Of a DNA stretch of 64,000 nt, positions 37,157-46,727 are shown piece by piece. This DNA is from Paracoccus kondratievae (GTDB taxonomy: Bacteria; Pseudomonadota; Alphaproteobacteria; Rhodobacterales; Rhodobacteraceae). The stretch spans positions 62,001 to 126,000 of the forward strand of contig NZ_CP045074.1 of the NCBI RefSeq assembly GCF_009301415.1. The letters run 5' to 3'. A model generated the notes under the pieces. It was not told where the DNA came from, did not search any database, and saw only the letters and a list, made by a program, of their open reading frames with translations. A program made the translations under genes and the position numbers. Each line of letters opens with the position of its first letter. Position 1 is the first letter of the stretch.

Positions 37157-39558
37157 ATGCAGGGAATGAAGGGACGGCTGGCCGCTTTGGCCTCGCTGGT
37201 ATGCCTCGCTACAGCTGCGGCTCAGGCTCAGGAAGCGCAACGCATAGATATCGCGGCACAGCCGCTGGCCAGCGCGGTGCTGGAGCTCGGCCGGAAGACC
37301 GGGCTTCAGGTCGTTGTCGATGATCGGCTCATCGCAGGACGGCAAAGCATCGCCGTTTCGGGCATGATGACGCCCCACGAGGCGCTGAGTATCATGCTGG
37401 GTGAAAGCGGCTTGCAGCCTGCGCTGATAGATAACGACACCCTGACCATGGATCGCCGGGCCGGCGCGATGACTGCGGATGGGTCGATCATGCTGAGCAC
37501 CGTCGTCATCAGCGCCGAAAACCCCTTCGGCGCTGTTTCCGGTATCGTGGCCCATTCCAGCGGTACCGGTACCAAGACCGGTGCCAACCTGCGTGACGTG
37601 CCGCAGGCGGTCAACGTGGTCACCGCCGACCAGATCAAGTCGCAAGGCGCGCGCTCGGTCATGTCGGGTCTGGCCTATACCCCCGGCGTCGTTGGCCAAT
37701 ACGGCGACAACGACCTGCGCCATGACTGGCTGACGGGGCGCGGCTTCCGCCCCGACCGTTATGCCGACGGGCTGCGGCAGAATTTCGACGCCCGTGGCTA
37801 TGCGCAATCTCGGGCGGAGCCCTTCGGGCTGGAACGGATCGAGGTGCTGAAAGGTCCGGCATCGGTCCTTTACGGGCAAGCCACCCCCGGCGGCATCGTG
37901 AACGTTGTCACGAAGCGCCCCGTCGACCGGGAGGTGCGCGAGGTCGAACTGTCCTTCGGCTCCTACGACCGCAAGCAGATCGGCATCGATTTCGGCGGCC
38001 GGCTGGATAAGGACGGCGACCTGCTTTACCGCTTTGTCGCCATGGGCCGTGACGGTGACAGCGAATACCACCATATGAGCGAGCGGAAGCTCTATATCGC
38101 TCCGTCGCTGACCTGGAGGATCGACCCCAGCCTGACGCTGACGGTGTTCGGCGAATACCAGAACATCGATTCGCCCGGTAGCGGCGGCGCGCCGTCGCTT
38201 TCAGCCAATGGCACGTTGTTCCCCGATCCGGTCCGGGGTTATTTGCCGCAATCCACATTTGTCGGCGAACCGGGCTTCGATCATTTCGAAAGCACCTCTA
38301 AACAGGCCGGGATACGGCTGGAAAAGCAGATCAACCCGGACTGGTCCATTAACCAGATGCTGCGCTATAGCGAGGTGGATGTCGACACGCAGCGCGTCCA
38401 GCTTTACTGCCTGTCGCTGGCCTGCGGCCCGACCGAGGCCGCGCGTTACGCCTGGGGATTCCCGGAAACCTCGAAGGTCTGGTCCTATGACGCGCACTTG
38501 GTCGGCAAGCTGCGCAGCGGCGTGGTCGAGCATGACCTGCTGTTCGGCGTCGATGCATCTCGCGAGAAAAGCAGGTTCGACGAGACGGCGCTCAGCTATG
38601 TCTCGATGGGCTGGGACGTGTTCGACCCGGCCTATGTCGGCAGTGGTATCACCCGCCCGCCCGTCGCCATGAGCATCGGGCAGACCCGCAAGCAGGTCGG
38701 CATCTATGCCCAGGATCAGATCACCTGGGGCAAGGCCGTTGTTTCGGTCGGGCTACGCCATGACTGGGCCGATACGATAACCCGCACCGTTACGGCGACT
38801 TCTGACCGCAGCGTCGAGCAAGGCGATGACAAGCTGACCGGGCCCATTGGCGCGGTCTATCATTTTGACAACGGCATCTCGCCCTATGTCGGCTATACGA
38901 CCTCCTTCTATCCGGCCGGCGGCACGGACCGTAACGGTGACGTCTTCCCCCCCCCACCACCGCCGACCAGGTCGAGGTCGGGCTGCGCTATGCGCCCCAG
39001 GACAGGCCGGTCATGGTCACCTTGTCGGCCTTCCAGCTGACGCAGGAAAACGTGCTGACACCCGATCCGGTCAACACAAGTTTCAACACCCAGACGGGCG
39101 AGGTCCGGGTGCGCGGCATCGAGCTGGATGCCAAGGCCGAACTGGCAAGCGGCTGAGCGTCATCGGCTCCTGTGCCTATAGGTGATGGCCAGATCACCCG
39201 CGACAACCGCTATCAGGGCAATCGTCCGGCCTTCGTGCCGCGCCATCAGGCCGCCCTCTGGCTGGACTACAGGCTGCAAGCGGCTGATGCCTGGGGCGGG
39301 CTGAGCCTTGGCGGCGGTATCCGTCATGTCGGCCAGACCTTCGGCGACAACGCCAACCAGTTCAGCGTGCCGTCATTCACGCTATTTGACGCCGCGATCC
39401 GCTACGACCTAGCCGCGATTGGCCATGAAGGCGCGCAGTTCAGCCTGAACGTCACCAACCTGACCGACAAGCGCTATGTCTCGACCTGCCTGAGCGCTTC
39501 GGGCTGCTACTGGGGTCCGGGTCGCGCTGTCTCGACCAGCCTGAGCTATAAGTGGTGA
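37157..39558 (+). pseudogene. TonB-dependent siderophore receptor with signalling domain, frameshifted
   Basis: Reconstructed, this is a receptor of about 800 residues. It has a signal peptide ending AAAQA, an STN signalling domain (RIDIAAQPLASAVLELGRKT...LQPALIDNDTLTM), a plug (LRDVPQAVNVVTADQIKSQG and IEVLKGPASVLYGQATPGGI) and a barrel ending in the aromatic SLSYKW. The frame breaks at a run of nine C (38947-38955), after which ADQVEVGLRYAPQDRPVMV continues one frame over. A second pair of compensating indels between 39150 and 39175 creates TGA at 39154-39156 within what should be ASGLSVIGS-AYSDGQITRD. The STN domain fits regulation through FecR/FecI. Confidence 0.85.
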
Positions 39559-40397
39559 CTGGAAATGTGTTGTCCCGGCGGGGCTTTCTCGCCGGGGCCA
39601 CCTCTCTGGGCCTGACAAGCGGCCGCGCCGCCTCGACGGGCACGCCCGGCCGGATCGTCGTGCTTGACTGGGCCCTGGCCGAAACATTGATCGCGCTTGG
39701 CTTGGCCCCGCTGGCGGTGGCCGAGGCCCCGCTTTACAGGCAAAGGGTGGTCGAGCCGGCCTTGCCGCCGGGGACGCAGGATGTGGGGCTGAGGAACTGG
39801 CCCAATCTCGAAGCGATCAGGTCGCTCCGCCCCGAACTGATCCTGACGCTTGAAGGTTACGGTGCGCCGCCCGCGCGGCTGGAAGCCATAGCCCCGGTGC
39901 GCGCTCTGCCGCTATACACTGCGGAACGCCAGCCGCTGCATCTGGCCCGCCAGGCCGTCCGGGATCTGGCCGCGCTGCTGGATCGCAAGGCGCAGGGTGC
40001 CCGGCTGCTGGCGGATCTGGAACAGGCCCTTGCGCCGGTCCATAGCGATGCGCCTTCGGTGCTGATCCTGAAATTCGCGGATGATCGTGTCATCGACATC
40101 TATGGTTCGGGCAATCTGTTCGACGATGTCATCAAGGCGAAGGGCCTGTGGAATGCCTGGAACGGCCCGACGAACATCTGGGGCTTTGCCTCGGGCGGGA
40201 TCGAGGAACTGGCCCGCCATCCCGAGGCCCGCCTGCTGATCATCGAGCCCGCCCCTCCTGCCCCCCTGCGGGAAAGCGCCATCTGGCGGGCCATGCCGCA
40301 GGTCCGGGCCGGTCGATTCAGTATCCTGCCCCCGGCCTGGGTCTTCGGCGGGGTGCCGTCGGCGATCCGCTTTTCAGGATTCTTGGAGGCGACATGA
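39555..40397 (+). CDS. FhuD-like periplasmic iron-siderophore-binding protein
   Basis: This 280-residue protein is a class III (FecB/FhuD) binding protein for ferric hydroxamate-type siderophores. It carries a twin-arginine signal (SRRGFLAGATSLGL), so it is probably exported folded. Family features are VVLDWALAETLIALGL, VGLRNWPNLEAIRSLRPELIL and the later DDVIKAKGLWNAW. GTG 39555 overlaps the receptor stop (GTGA); another GTG is at 39552. No ribosome site is evident, so translation probably relies on coupling, which the upstream frameshifts may disrupt. Confidence 0.85.
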   Translation: MTGNVLSRRGFLAGATSLGLTSGRAASTGTPGRIVVLDWALAETLIALGLAPLAVAEAPLYRQRVVEPALPPGTQDVGLRNWPNLEAIRSLRPELILTLEGYGAPPARLEAIAPVRALPLYTAERQPLHLARQAVRDLAALLDRKAQGARLLADLEQALAPVHSDAPSVLILKFADDRVIDIYGSGNLFDDVIKAKGLWNAWNGPTNIWGFASGGIEELARHPEARLLIIEPAPPAPLRESAIWRAMPQVRAGRFSILPPAWVFGGVPSAIRFSGFLEAT

Positions 40398-42262
40398 CCC
40401 GCGGCACCCTGTTTCTGGCCATGCTGGCCGCCGGATTGGCGATCCTGGCTATTGGCCTTGCCATTTTCAACCTGACTGTGCCGGAACCGACCATCGCCAG
40501 CCTTCCCGATGAATTCTGGCAGATCTGGCGCGCCGAGTCGCTGATACCCCGTCTTTGGATGGCGTTGATCTCAGGGGCTGCGCTCGGGCTTTCGGGTCTG
40601 ATGTTCCAGCAGGTATTGCGCAATCCGCTGGCGGAACCCGCCACGCTTGGCGTGCTGTCCGGGGCGCAGCTTGCCATCGCGCTTTGTGTGCTTTTGGCGG
40701 GCAATAGCGCCTGGCTGCGTGAGGCGGCGGGACTGGCTGGCGGCCTTGCTGCGCTGGCGTTCGTCACGTTGCTTGCCGGGCGCCGCGCCTCAGGCCCTGC
40801 ACTGCTGGTCGCCGGACTGGTGGTCAATCTTGCGGTGGGTGCCATCTTCGTGCTGCTCGCCCTGTTTCAGCATGACTACCTGCGTTCGGTATTCATCTGG
40901 GCTAGCGGCAATCTGACGCAGAACGGCACCGCCGATCTGGCGGCGCTTGGCGGTCGGCTGCTGGTGCTGGTGCCGATTGCCCTGATCCTGATGCGGGGGA
41001 TGGCGCTTTTCGCGGTATCCGATGAAAGCCTGCGCGGCCTTGGAGCCAACGCTTCCAGACTGCGGCTGGGGTTCTCCTTCTGGCCACGCTTGTATCTGCC
41101 GTGGTCACTGCCCGGATCGGCGTCATCGGGTTCGTCGGGCTTGCCGCTCCGCTGCTGGTCGCAGGAATGGGCATCCGCAGCCTGCCCGGCCGGATTGGTT
41201 GCCACGCCTGCGGCCGGCGCCGTGACCCTGCTGCTGCCCACCGGCGTTCTGACCCCGATACCCTGCGGCCTATTGCTTCTGCTGCTGCTCTGGCAGCGAC
41301 GCATCCCCGAACATCCGGCACGGCAGGTATTGGCGGGCAATCGGCGTCCATTTCCGGCGGTCCTGGTTGCACTGACCGTTCTGGCAATATCCGTTGCCTT
41401 TTCGCTCTCGGAAACCCTCCATCTGCCGGGCTTGGACGCCGCCGAACTTTGGCCCGGACGCTGGCCCCGCGTTCTGACCGCGCTTTCTGCCGGGGTGATG
41501 CTGGCACTGGCGGGCGTCGTGATCCAGAGCCTGACCGGCAACCCGCTGGCCAGCCCGGAAAGCCTTGGCATCAGTTCGGGCGCGGGGCTCGGGATCATTC
41601 TGGGCCTGCTCGCCGGGGGCATGGCGGCGCTTTTTTCCGGCGCGGTGTCGGGTGCGCTGCTGGCCTTCGCGCTGGTCGTGGCGATCAGCGCGCGAAACCG
41701 CTTTGCACCGGGCGCGCTTCTGTTGACGGGGGTTGCCTTCGGCACCTTTGCCGGCGCCTTGATCTCAGTGATAATCGCCAGCGGCGATCCGCGCGCCTTT
41801 GTCGTGCTGACCTGGAGCATGGGGCCAACCTATCGCGCCGAGCCGATGGCCGCGCTGACCGGGGCTGCGGTGACGCTGCTCGCCTGTCTCAGCTTTCCGC
41901 TTTTCCTGCGCTGGCTTCGCATCCTGCCGCTTGGCACCGCGCAAGCGCAAGCCCTGGGTGTAAGGCCGGTCATCACGCGTTTCACCCTTATGGCCTGGGT
42001 TGCTGTCCTGACCGGCGTTTCGACGCTTGCCGTTGGACCGATCAGCTTCGCCGGACTGATGGCGCCGCATCTGGCCCGTGCCCTGGGCGCTTCCGGTCCG
42101 GGCATGCAGGGGATTTGCGCCGCCGCCCTGGGGGCAACCATTCTCGTGCTGGCCGATCTGGCCGGTCGGCTGATCTGGTTTCCCTACGAGATTCCCGCAG
42201 GCGCGCTTGCATCGCTTTTGGGCGCGCCGTTTTTCCTGTGGCTGATCGGAAGAGGCCGATGA
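40394..42262 (+). CDS. FhuB-like double permease for iron-siderophore, with a scrambled segment
   Basis: This 622-residue protein is a fused FecCD-type permease in two halves of about 310 residues, as in FhuB. ATG 40394 overlaps the preceding stop (ATGA). The first half has MFQQVLRNPLAEPATLGVLSGA and the second IQSLTGNPLASPESLGISSGAG and GPISFAGLMAPHLARALG. Between about 41075 and 41200 the open frame gives a proline/serine-rich string. The conserved sequence (ATLVSAVVTARIGVIGFVGL then AAPLLVAGMGIRSLPG) is found one frame away, and the frames rejoin at VATPAAGAVTLLL. Two compensating indels therefore replace about 40 residues, including the first-half coupling loop. Transport is doubtful as sequenced. 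Confidence 0.85.
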   Translation: MTRGTLFLAMLAAGLAILAIGLAIFNLTVPEPTIASLPDEFWQIWRAESLIPRLWMALISGAALGLSGLMFQQVLRNPLAEPATLGVLSGAQLAIALCVLLAGNSAWLREAAGLAGGLAALAFVTLLAGRRASGPALLVAGLVVNLAVGAIFVLLALFQHDYLRSVFIWASGNLTQNGTADLAALGGRLLVLVPIALILMRGMALFAVSDESLRGLGANASRLRLGFSFWPRLYLPWSLPGSASSGSSGLPLRCWSQEWASAACPAGLVATPAAGAVTLLLPTGVLTPIPCGLLLLLLLWQRRIPEHPARQVLAGNRRPFPAVLVALTVLAISVAFSLSETLHLPGLDAAELWPGRWPRVLTALSAGVMLALAGVVIQSLTGNPLASPESLGISSGAGLGIILGLLAGGMAALFSGAVSGALLAFALVVAISARNRFAPGALLLTGVAFGTFAGALISVIIASGDPRAFVVLTWSMGPTYRAEPMAALTGAAVTLLACLSFPLFLRWLRILPLGTAQAQALGVRPVITRFTLMAWVAVLTGVSTLAVGPISFAGLMAPHLARALGASGPGMQGICAAALGATILVLADLAGRLIWFPYEIPAGALASLLGAPFFLWLIGRGR

Positions 42263-43056
42263 CCCTGTTTTCCTGCAAGGCGCTGGAACGTCGCGCAAAT
42301 GGCCGAACCCTATTGGGCCCACTGGATCTGACGATCGAACCAGGCCGGATCATCGCAATCCTCGGACATAACGGATCGGGGAAGTCCACGCTTCTGAAGG
42401 CCCTTGCCCGCCAGGAAAGCCCGGATGCCGGAGATATCCGCTTCCTGGGCCGCGCAATCAGAACTTGGTCTGCCCGGGATTTCGCGCGCAAGCTGGCCTG
42501 GCTGCCACAAAACCCGACCGCAGCCCCGGGGATGACGCTGCACGACCTTGTGGGGCTCGGCCGTTTCCCCTGGCACGGCCTGCTGGGGCAACGTTCCACG
42601 CAGGACCGTATCGCCTGCGACGAAGCGATGGCGCTGACCGGCACCTCCGCATTTGCGGATCAGCTGGACGATACCTTGTCGGGCGGTGAACGGCAGCGCG
42701 GCTGGATCGCCATGCTGCTTGCACAGGGTGCCGAGGTGATGCTGCTCGATGAGCCGGTCTCGGCGCTGGATATCGCCCATCAGGTCGAAGTGATGGAGCT
42801 GTTGCGCAGGCTGAACCGTCAGCGCGGCATTTCGGTCATCATGGTCCTGCAAGACCTGAACCTCGCGATGGGCTGGTGCGACGAGGCCATCGCGCTGCAT
42901 GGCGGCAGGCTGGCTGCGCATTCCCCGATTGAGGAGCTGCATGACGCCGGCCTTCTCAAGCGGCTTTATGGACTTGAGATGGAGGCAATTACCTGGCGCG
43001 GCAGCCGCCTGATGATGCCGCGGAGATTTTTCGAATCCGAAACCGCGACGCCATGA
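42259..43056 (+). CDS. FhuC-like ATPase of iron-siderophore importer
   Basis: This 265-residue ATPase powers the FhuB-like permease. Walker A is GHNGSGKS near residue 36, the Q-loop is WLPQNPTAAPGMT, the signature is LSGGERQR, and Walker B is VMLLDEPVSALD, followed by MVLQDLNLA. ATG 42259 overlaps the permease stop (ATGA); the long in-frame extension back to 41101 is only the shadow frame of the permease. It overlaps the reductase gene by 4 nt. Length is normal for FhuC. Confidence 0.9.
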   Translation: MTLFSCKALERRANGRTLLGPLDLTIEPGRIIAILGHNGSGKSTLLKALARQESPDAGDIRFLGRAIRTWSARDFARKLAWLPQNPTAAPGMTLHDLVGLGRFPWHGLLGQRSTQDRIACDEAMALTGTSAFADQLDDTLSGGERQRGWIAMLLAQGAEVMLLDEPVSALDIAHQVEVMELLRRLNRQRGISVIMVLQDLNLAMGWCDEAIALHGGRLAAHSPIEELHDAGLLKRLYGLEMEAITWRGSRLMMPRRFFESETATP

Positions 43057-43787
43057 GAGATATATTCCCGGCCAATGTAATATCGGTTACCGACTTGTCG
43101 CCCTCCCTAATCCGGCTGGTCCTTGCCGTCGGGAATATGGAACTGTTTGAAAGGACGAAACACCCGGGCGAATGGGTCAGTCTCTGGTTTCCCGATGCCG
43201 CGGGGGCGCTGCCGCTACCCGCGCGCAACCTCTGCGGCAAGCGTCTGCCGCGCAACCGCTCTCGCCCGTATACATTGCGCAAGATCGATTGGCGGGAAGG
43301 GACCGTAACGATTGATATGGTTCGCCATGCAGGCGGACTTGCGGCCAGTTGGGCAGCTCAGGCGCGTATGGGCGATCAACTCCTGATGGGTCAGCCCGAG
43401 GGCAGGTTCAGAATTGCCCCCGGAATCGACCGGATTCTGATATTTGCCGACATCACCGGGCTTCCGGCCATTGCGCGCATTTTCGATGAGTGGCAGGGGC
43501 AGGCAAGAGCCATCGCGCATATCTGCGTGCCGTTCCCGGCTGACAGGCCGATGATGTTCGCGCCCGAAACCCATGAGATACACTGGCATCAACAGTCCGA
43601 AGCGGACGATCAACTGCTGGGGAGCGTTGCGGAAAGCATCTCGTTCCTGCCAGGTCGGGACTATGTGTGGATCGCTGCGGAGGCTACGACTGTGGCCCGT
43701 CTCAAACGCTGCTTTCGGGCAAAAGGCGCATACGACGGCGATGTTACCACGATAGGCTACTGGATCCGGGGCCATAGCCGCAGGTGA
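43053..43787 (+). CDS. Siderophore-interacting FAD-binding reductase (SIP family)
   Basis: This 244-residue cytoplasmic protein resembles SIP/ViuB-type ferric-siderophore reductases, which free iron after import. It shows the FAD-binding pattern RSRPYTLRKIDWREGTVTIDMVRHAGGLAASWAAQA and GDQLLMGQPEGRF, then LIFADITGLPAIARIFDEW and WIAAEATTVARLKR near the C-terminus, followed by IGYWIRGH. It overlaps fhuC by 4 nt and ends the iron operon. Its chemistry fits hydroxamate siderophores, but the cargo is inferred. Confidence 0.87.
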   Translation: MRDIFPANVISVTDLSPSLIRLVLAVGNMELFERTKHPGEWVSLWFPDAAGALPLPARNLCGKRLPRNRSRPYTLRKIDWREGTVTIDMVRHAGGLAASWAAQARMGDQLLMGQPEGRFRIAPGIDRILIFADITGLPAIARIFDEWQGQARAIAHICVPFPADRPMMFAPETHEIHWHQQSEADDQLLGSVAESISFLPGRDYVWIAAEATTVARLKRCFRAKGAYDGDVTTIGYWIRGHSRR

Positions 43788-43949
43788 ATATGCCGATAGA
43801 GGGGGCGGACCCCATCCCGGTTTGCCGAGCCGCGTTGCCCTGACTGGTCTCTTCGTCGCGGCTGGCCGGCCACAATCCGTCCAAGATGCAGCCGGCAAAG
43901 GGGCGGACGGGTGAGGGCGATGCTAGATGGCATTCCGCCCCCTTCCACC
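43788..43949. other. Short gap after the iron operon
   Basis: No gene or clear hairpin was recognised. It separates the iron operon from an SDR scrap on the opposite strand. Confidence 0.4.
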
Positions 43950-44225
43950 TCCCGCACCAGCCCTGATCTTCACGCGCCCGGCGGGCGAACTCGTTCAGCG
44001 TGGCCACCGCTGCGTCGAAGCGGTGTTCCGCCTCCGCATGGCGCAGGAAGGCCACGCGCTGCACCAGTATCTCGGCGGGCGTCGGCTGCTGCGCGAACAA
44101 CTCCATCACCTCGTCGATGAAATCGGTCAGCGGCAGATAGCCGGGCCGCGTCGCTTGCCCCAGCGTCAGGTCGGTCTGCACTGCGGGCGGCACCAGTTCG
44201 ATCACCTCGACCCGGCCTCGCAGCC
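43950..44225 (-). pseudogene. C-terminal fragment of a DltE-like short-chain dehydrogenase
   Basis: The minus strand reads LRGRVEVIELVPPAVQTDL and then TRPGYLPLTDFIDEVMELFA and EILVQRVAFLRHAEAEHRFD, the last third of DltE/YciK-like SDR proteins. The Rossmann fold and active site are missing. Homology starts abruptly near 44225 and fades near 43950. It is a leftover of a rearrangement at the IS21 side. Confidence 0.65.
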
Positions 44226-44457
44226 CATCAGAAAAAGCTATGTGCCGAACTTGGCGCCAATCGGGTGATCTGCCTGCCGCTTACCCGTGAATCGGTGAAA
44301 CAGGGGCTGGTTTTCGTCCGGAATCGTGAACTGGACCATGTCAATCAGCGCGCAAAACTGACCCCTTATCGGCGTCCAATATTGCCCCCCTGATGCGGTT
44401 TGCGCCGGGGCCTGAGCCGACGGAACTGATCAGTGGTGGAGGCGGGTCAGGCCCCGG

Positions 44458-45186
44458 TCATGCACGGTTCTTGAAGCGCCAGGACTCGTTGCCGGTCTCG
44501 ATGATCTCGCAATGATGGGTGAGCCGATCGAGGAGCGCCGTAGTCATCTTGGCATCGCCGAAGACAGCCGGCCATTCTCCGAAGGCGAGGTTCGTGGTGA
44601 CGATGATCGAAGTGCGCTCGTAGAGGCGGCTGATGAGGTGGAACAGCAGCTGACCGCCGGATTGGGCAAAGGGCAGATAGCCCAGCTCGTCCAGAATGAC
44701 GAAGTCGAGGCGCGTCAGGTAGTCGGCCATGCGACCCTGCTTGCCGCTACGGGTCTCGGTCTCCAGGCGGTTCACAAGGTCGACGACATTGAAGAAGCGT
44801 CCACGGGTGCCGCCCCGGATCAGGGCGCGTGCTATGGCAATGGCGAGGTGGGTCTTGCCGGTGCCTGTGCCGCCGATCAGCACGACGTTGCGCTGGTCGG
44901 CAACGAAGCTGCCGGTGCTGAGGTCGCGCACCAGACCCTCGTTGATCGGCGTGCCGGTGAAGTCGAACTCCTCAATATCCTTTGCCAAGGGCAGTTTGGC
45001 GACGGTCAGTTGATAGCGGATGGATCGCGCCAGCTTCTCGGTGATCTCCGACTGCAGCAGATCGCCGACGATCCGGGGCGGCTCGTGCTGACGCTTGATG
45101 CCGGTGGCCATGACCTCGTCATAGGCGCTGCGCACTCCGTAAAGCTTCGGCGTCCCCATCAGGTCGAGGATTTGGGTGCGTTCCAT
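44458..45186 (-). CDS. istB: IS21-family helper ATPase
   Basis: This 242-residue AAA+ ATPase assists the IstA transposase. Walker A is [11 protein letters not shown] near residue 105 and Walker B is [12 protein letters not shown]. The N-terminus [19 protein letters not shown] and the motif [22 protein letters not shown] are typical of IstB. The start at 45186 follows AGGAGGA, which lies inside the end of istA; the two genes overlap by 68 bp. It looks intact. Confidence 0.92.
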   Translation of the reverse strand: MERTQILDLMGTPKLYGVRSAYDEVMATGIKRQHEPPRIVGDLLQSEITEKLARSIRYQLTVAKLPLAKDIEEFDFTGTPINEGLVRDLSTGSFVADQRNVVLIGGTGTGKTHLAIAIARALIRGGTRGRFFNVVDLVNRLETETRSGKQGRMADYLTRLDFVILDELGYLPFAQSGGQLLFHLISRLYERTSIIVTTNLAFGEWPAVFGDAKMTTALLDRLTHHCEIIETGNESWRFKNRA

Positions 45187-46618
45187 AATGGCTTGTCCTC
45201 CTGAGGTTATCGTAGCGCGCACAGTCGGCCACGGGCTCATGGGTCAGGCGCAGCGCGGTTGGTGTGAGCAGCAAGGGCGGTGGCGCGGGGTTGCGCTGGC
45301 GGGCGAGGATGTTGATGACGACCGGTGCGGAATGGACGCCGTGCCCGAGCGCTTCGCGGCAAGCGGCCTCGACAGCCTGAAGGCCGTCCTCCGGCACGCA
45401 GGCCAGGATCTGGACCATCTGCCGATCACCGTCATCGCTGCCCTTCAACTTGCGCCGGATCGCCGACATGGCGGCGGGCAAGGCCCAGTCCCTGAAGGGC
45501 GCACCATTGCGCAGCGCTCCGGGTTTGCGCGCCAGAACAGGCACATAGTGCCAAGGGTCATAAACGGTCTGGCCTTGCCCGAAGACGCGGGCATGCTCGC
45601 CGACCACCACCCCATCCTGCCGGATGGTGATGCGATCGGCATAGGCATGCACCTCGACGGGGCGGCCAACAGCTGTGGCCAGCACCGAGTATTTATTGTT
45701 GTCGAACCGCACCGTGCATGTCTTGGCCACCGACGCAGGCACGCTGTGGAAGCCGTCGAAGGGCCCGGCATAGGGCACGAGATGCGGGCGTTCCGCCTCG
45801 AACATCTCCCAGACCGTCTTCCCGCTTTCTTCGGGATGGCGATGGGTCTTGGCATAGGCCACGCGTTTGTCGAGCAACCAGGCGTTCAACTCGTCGAGGC
45901 TCCCTACCCGCAAACGCAGCGTGAAGAAGCGCTCCCGCACCAGCCCGACCTGGTTCTAGACCTGGTCCTTCTCCCATCCGGAGGCGGGAGTGCAGGCGAC
46001 CGGCTGGACCAGGTAATGGCTGCACATCTGCAGGAAGCGGCGGTTGTATTGGCGTTCCTTGCCGCTGGAGATCGCCTCCACCGCCGTCTTCATGTTGTCA
46101 TAGATACCGCGCATGTAGGCGCGGGCAAACATCACCCGGCTGTGGCAAAGGCGGAGATGGGCGACATTCACCGTGACCGTCACGTCCGAGATCAGAACGA
46201 CCTCATGGCTCCAGTCGAACTGGTAAGCTTCGCCAGGAGCATAGTAGAGCGGCACATAGGCTTCGGCCGTCACCGCCCCGCGGGTCTGTGACCAAGGTCG
46301 CGCGAACCGGCGCACGGCATCGTATCCGCCCTCATATCCGAGCGCTTGCAGCTCCTCGAAAATGCGGATCAACGTCAGCCGCTCGCGAGGTGCCTTCGAC
46401 GCATTCGAGGATAGAAACTGCTCAAGCTGCCCCTGCCACGGCCCGATCCGGGGCAACGGCTGACGGCTGCGCTCATAGCTGAAATCCGTCTCGTCCGACC
46501 GCAGGATCTTCCGCACGGTACTCCGCGATACGTGCAACTCCCGAACGATCTTCTTCACCGACCAGCCATGAACGTAGAAGGCACGCCGGACCCGCGCGAT
46601 CGTATCCACCCGCTTCAT
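45119..46618 (-). pseudogene. istA: IS21-family transposase with in-frame amber stop
   Basis: The frame 46618 to 45119 encodes an IstA transposase of about 498 residues. It has an N-terminal HTH (MKRVDTIARVRRAFYVHGWS, then VKKIVRELHVSRSTVRKIL) and the DDE core with FDWSHE and the GWEKDQV segment, then VRERFF and the C-terminal domain. TAG at 45956-45958 lies between GWEKDQV and NQVGLV, where the family has glutamate, the catalytic E of the DDE triad region. The frame is otherwise open. Without suppression the element cannot transpose on its own. Confidence 0.88.
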
Positions 46619-46727
46619 CTACTCCTCCGCTCGCTGACCTCCAGCGAACGGTCTGACAAAACATCAGGGGGGTCAAAATTGGGTGCCGATACCCCCGCCT
46701 AAGGGGTCAAGATTGCATGCCGAAACA

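Larger units (their letters stand above)
44339..46727. mobile_element. IS21-family insertion sequence
   Basis: The element carries istA and istB on the minus strand. The right end reads inward from 46727 as TGTTTCGGCATGCAATCTTG followed by ACCCC, and the left end inward from 44339 as TGTCAATCAGCGCGCAAAAC followed by TGACCCC. Both ends have a second internal repeat around GCCGATA and CAAxATTGG, the multiple-repeat ends typical of IS21. No target duplication is evident at these limits, so the boundaries are approximate or the flanks rearranged. It sits between unidentified reading frames. The transposase gene is interrupted. Confidence 0.8.

Noticed and set aside
41101..42258. N-terminal extension of the FhuC-like ATPase back to 41101
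   Set aside because: This is the out-of-frame reading of the permease gene. The ATPase proper starts at 42259 with a 4-nt overlap. The first part of the extension is the displaced permease sequence reported above.
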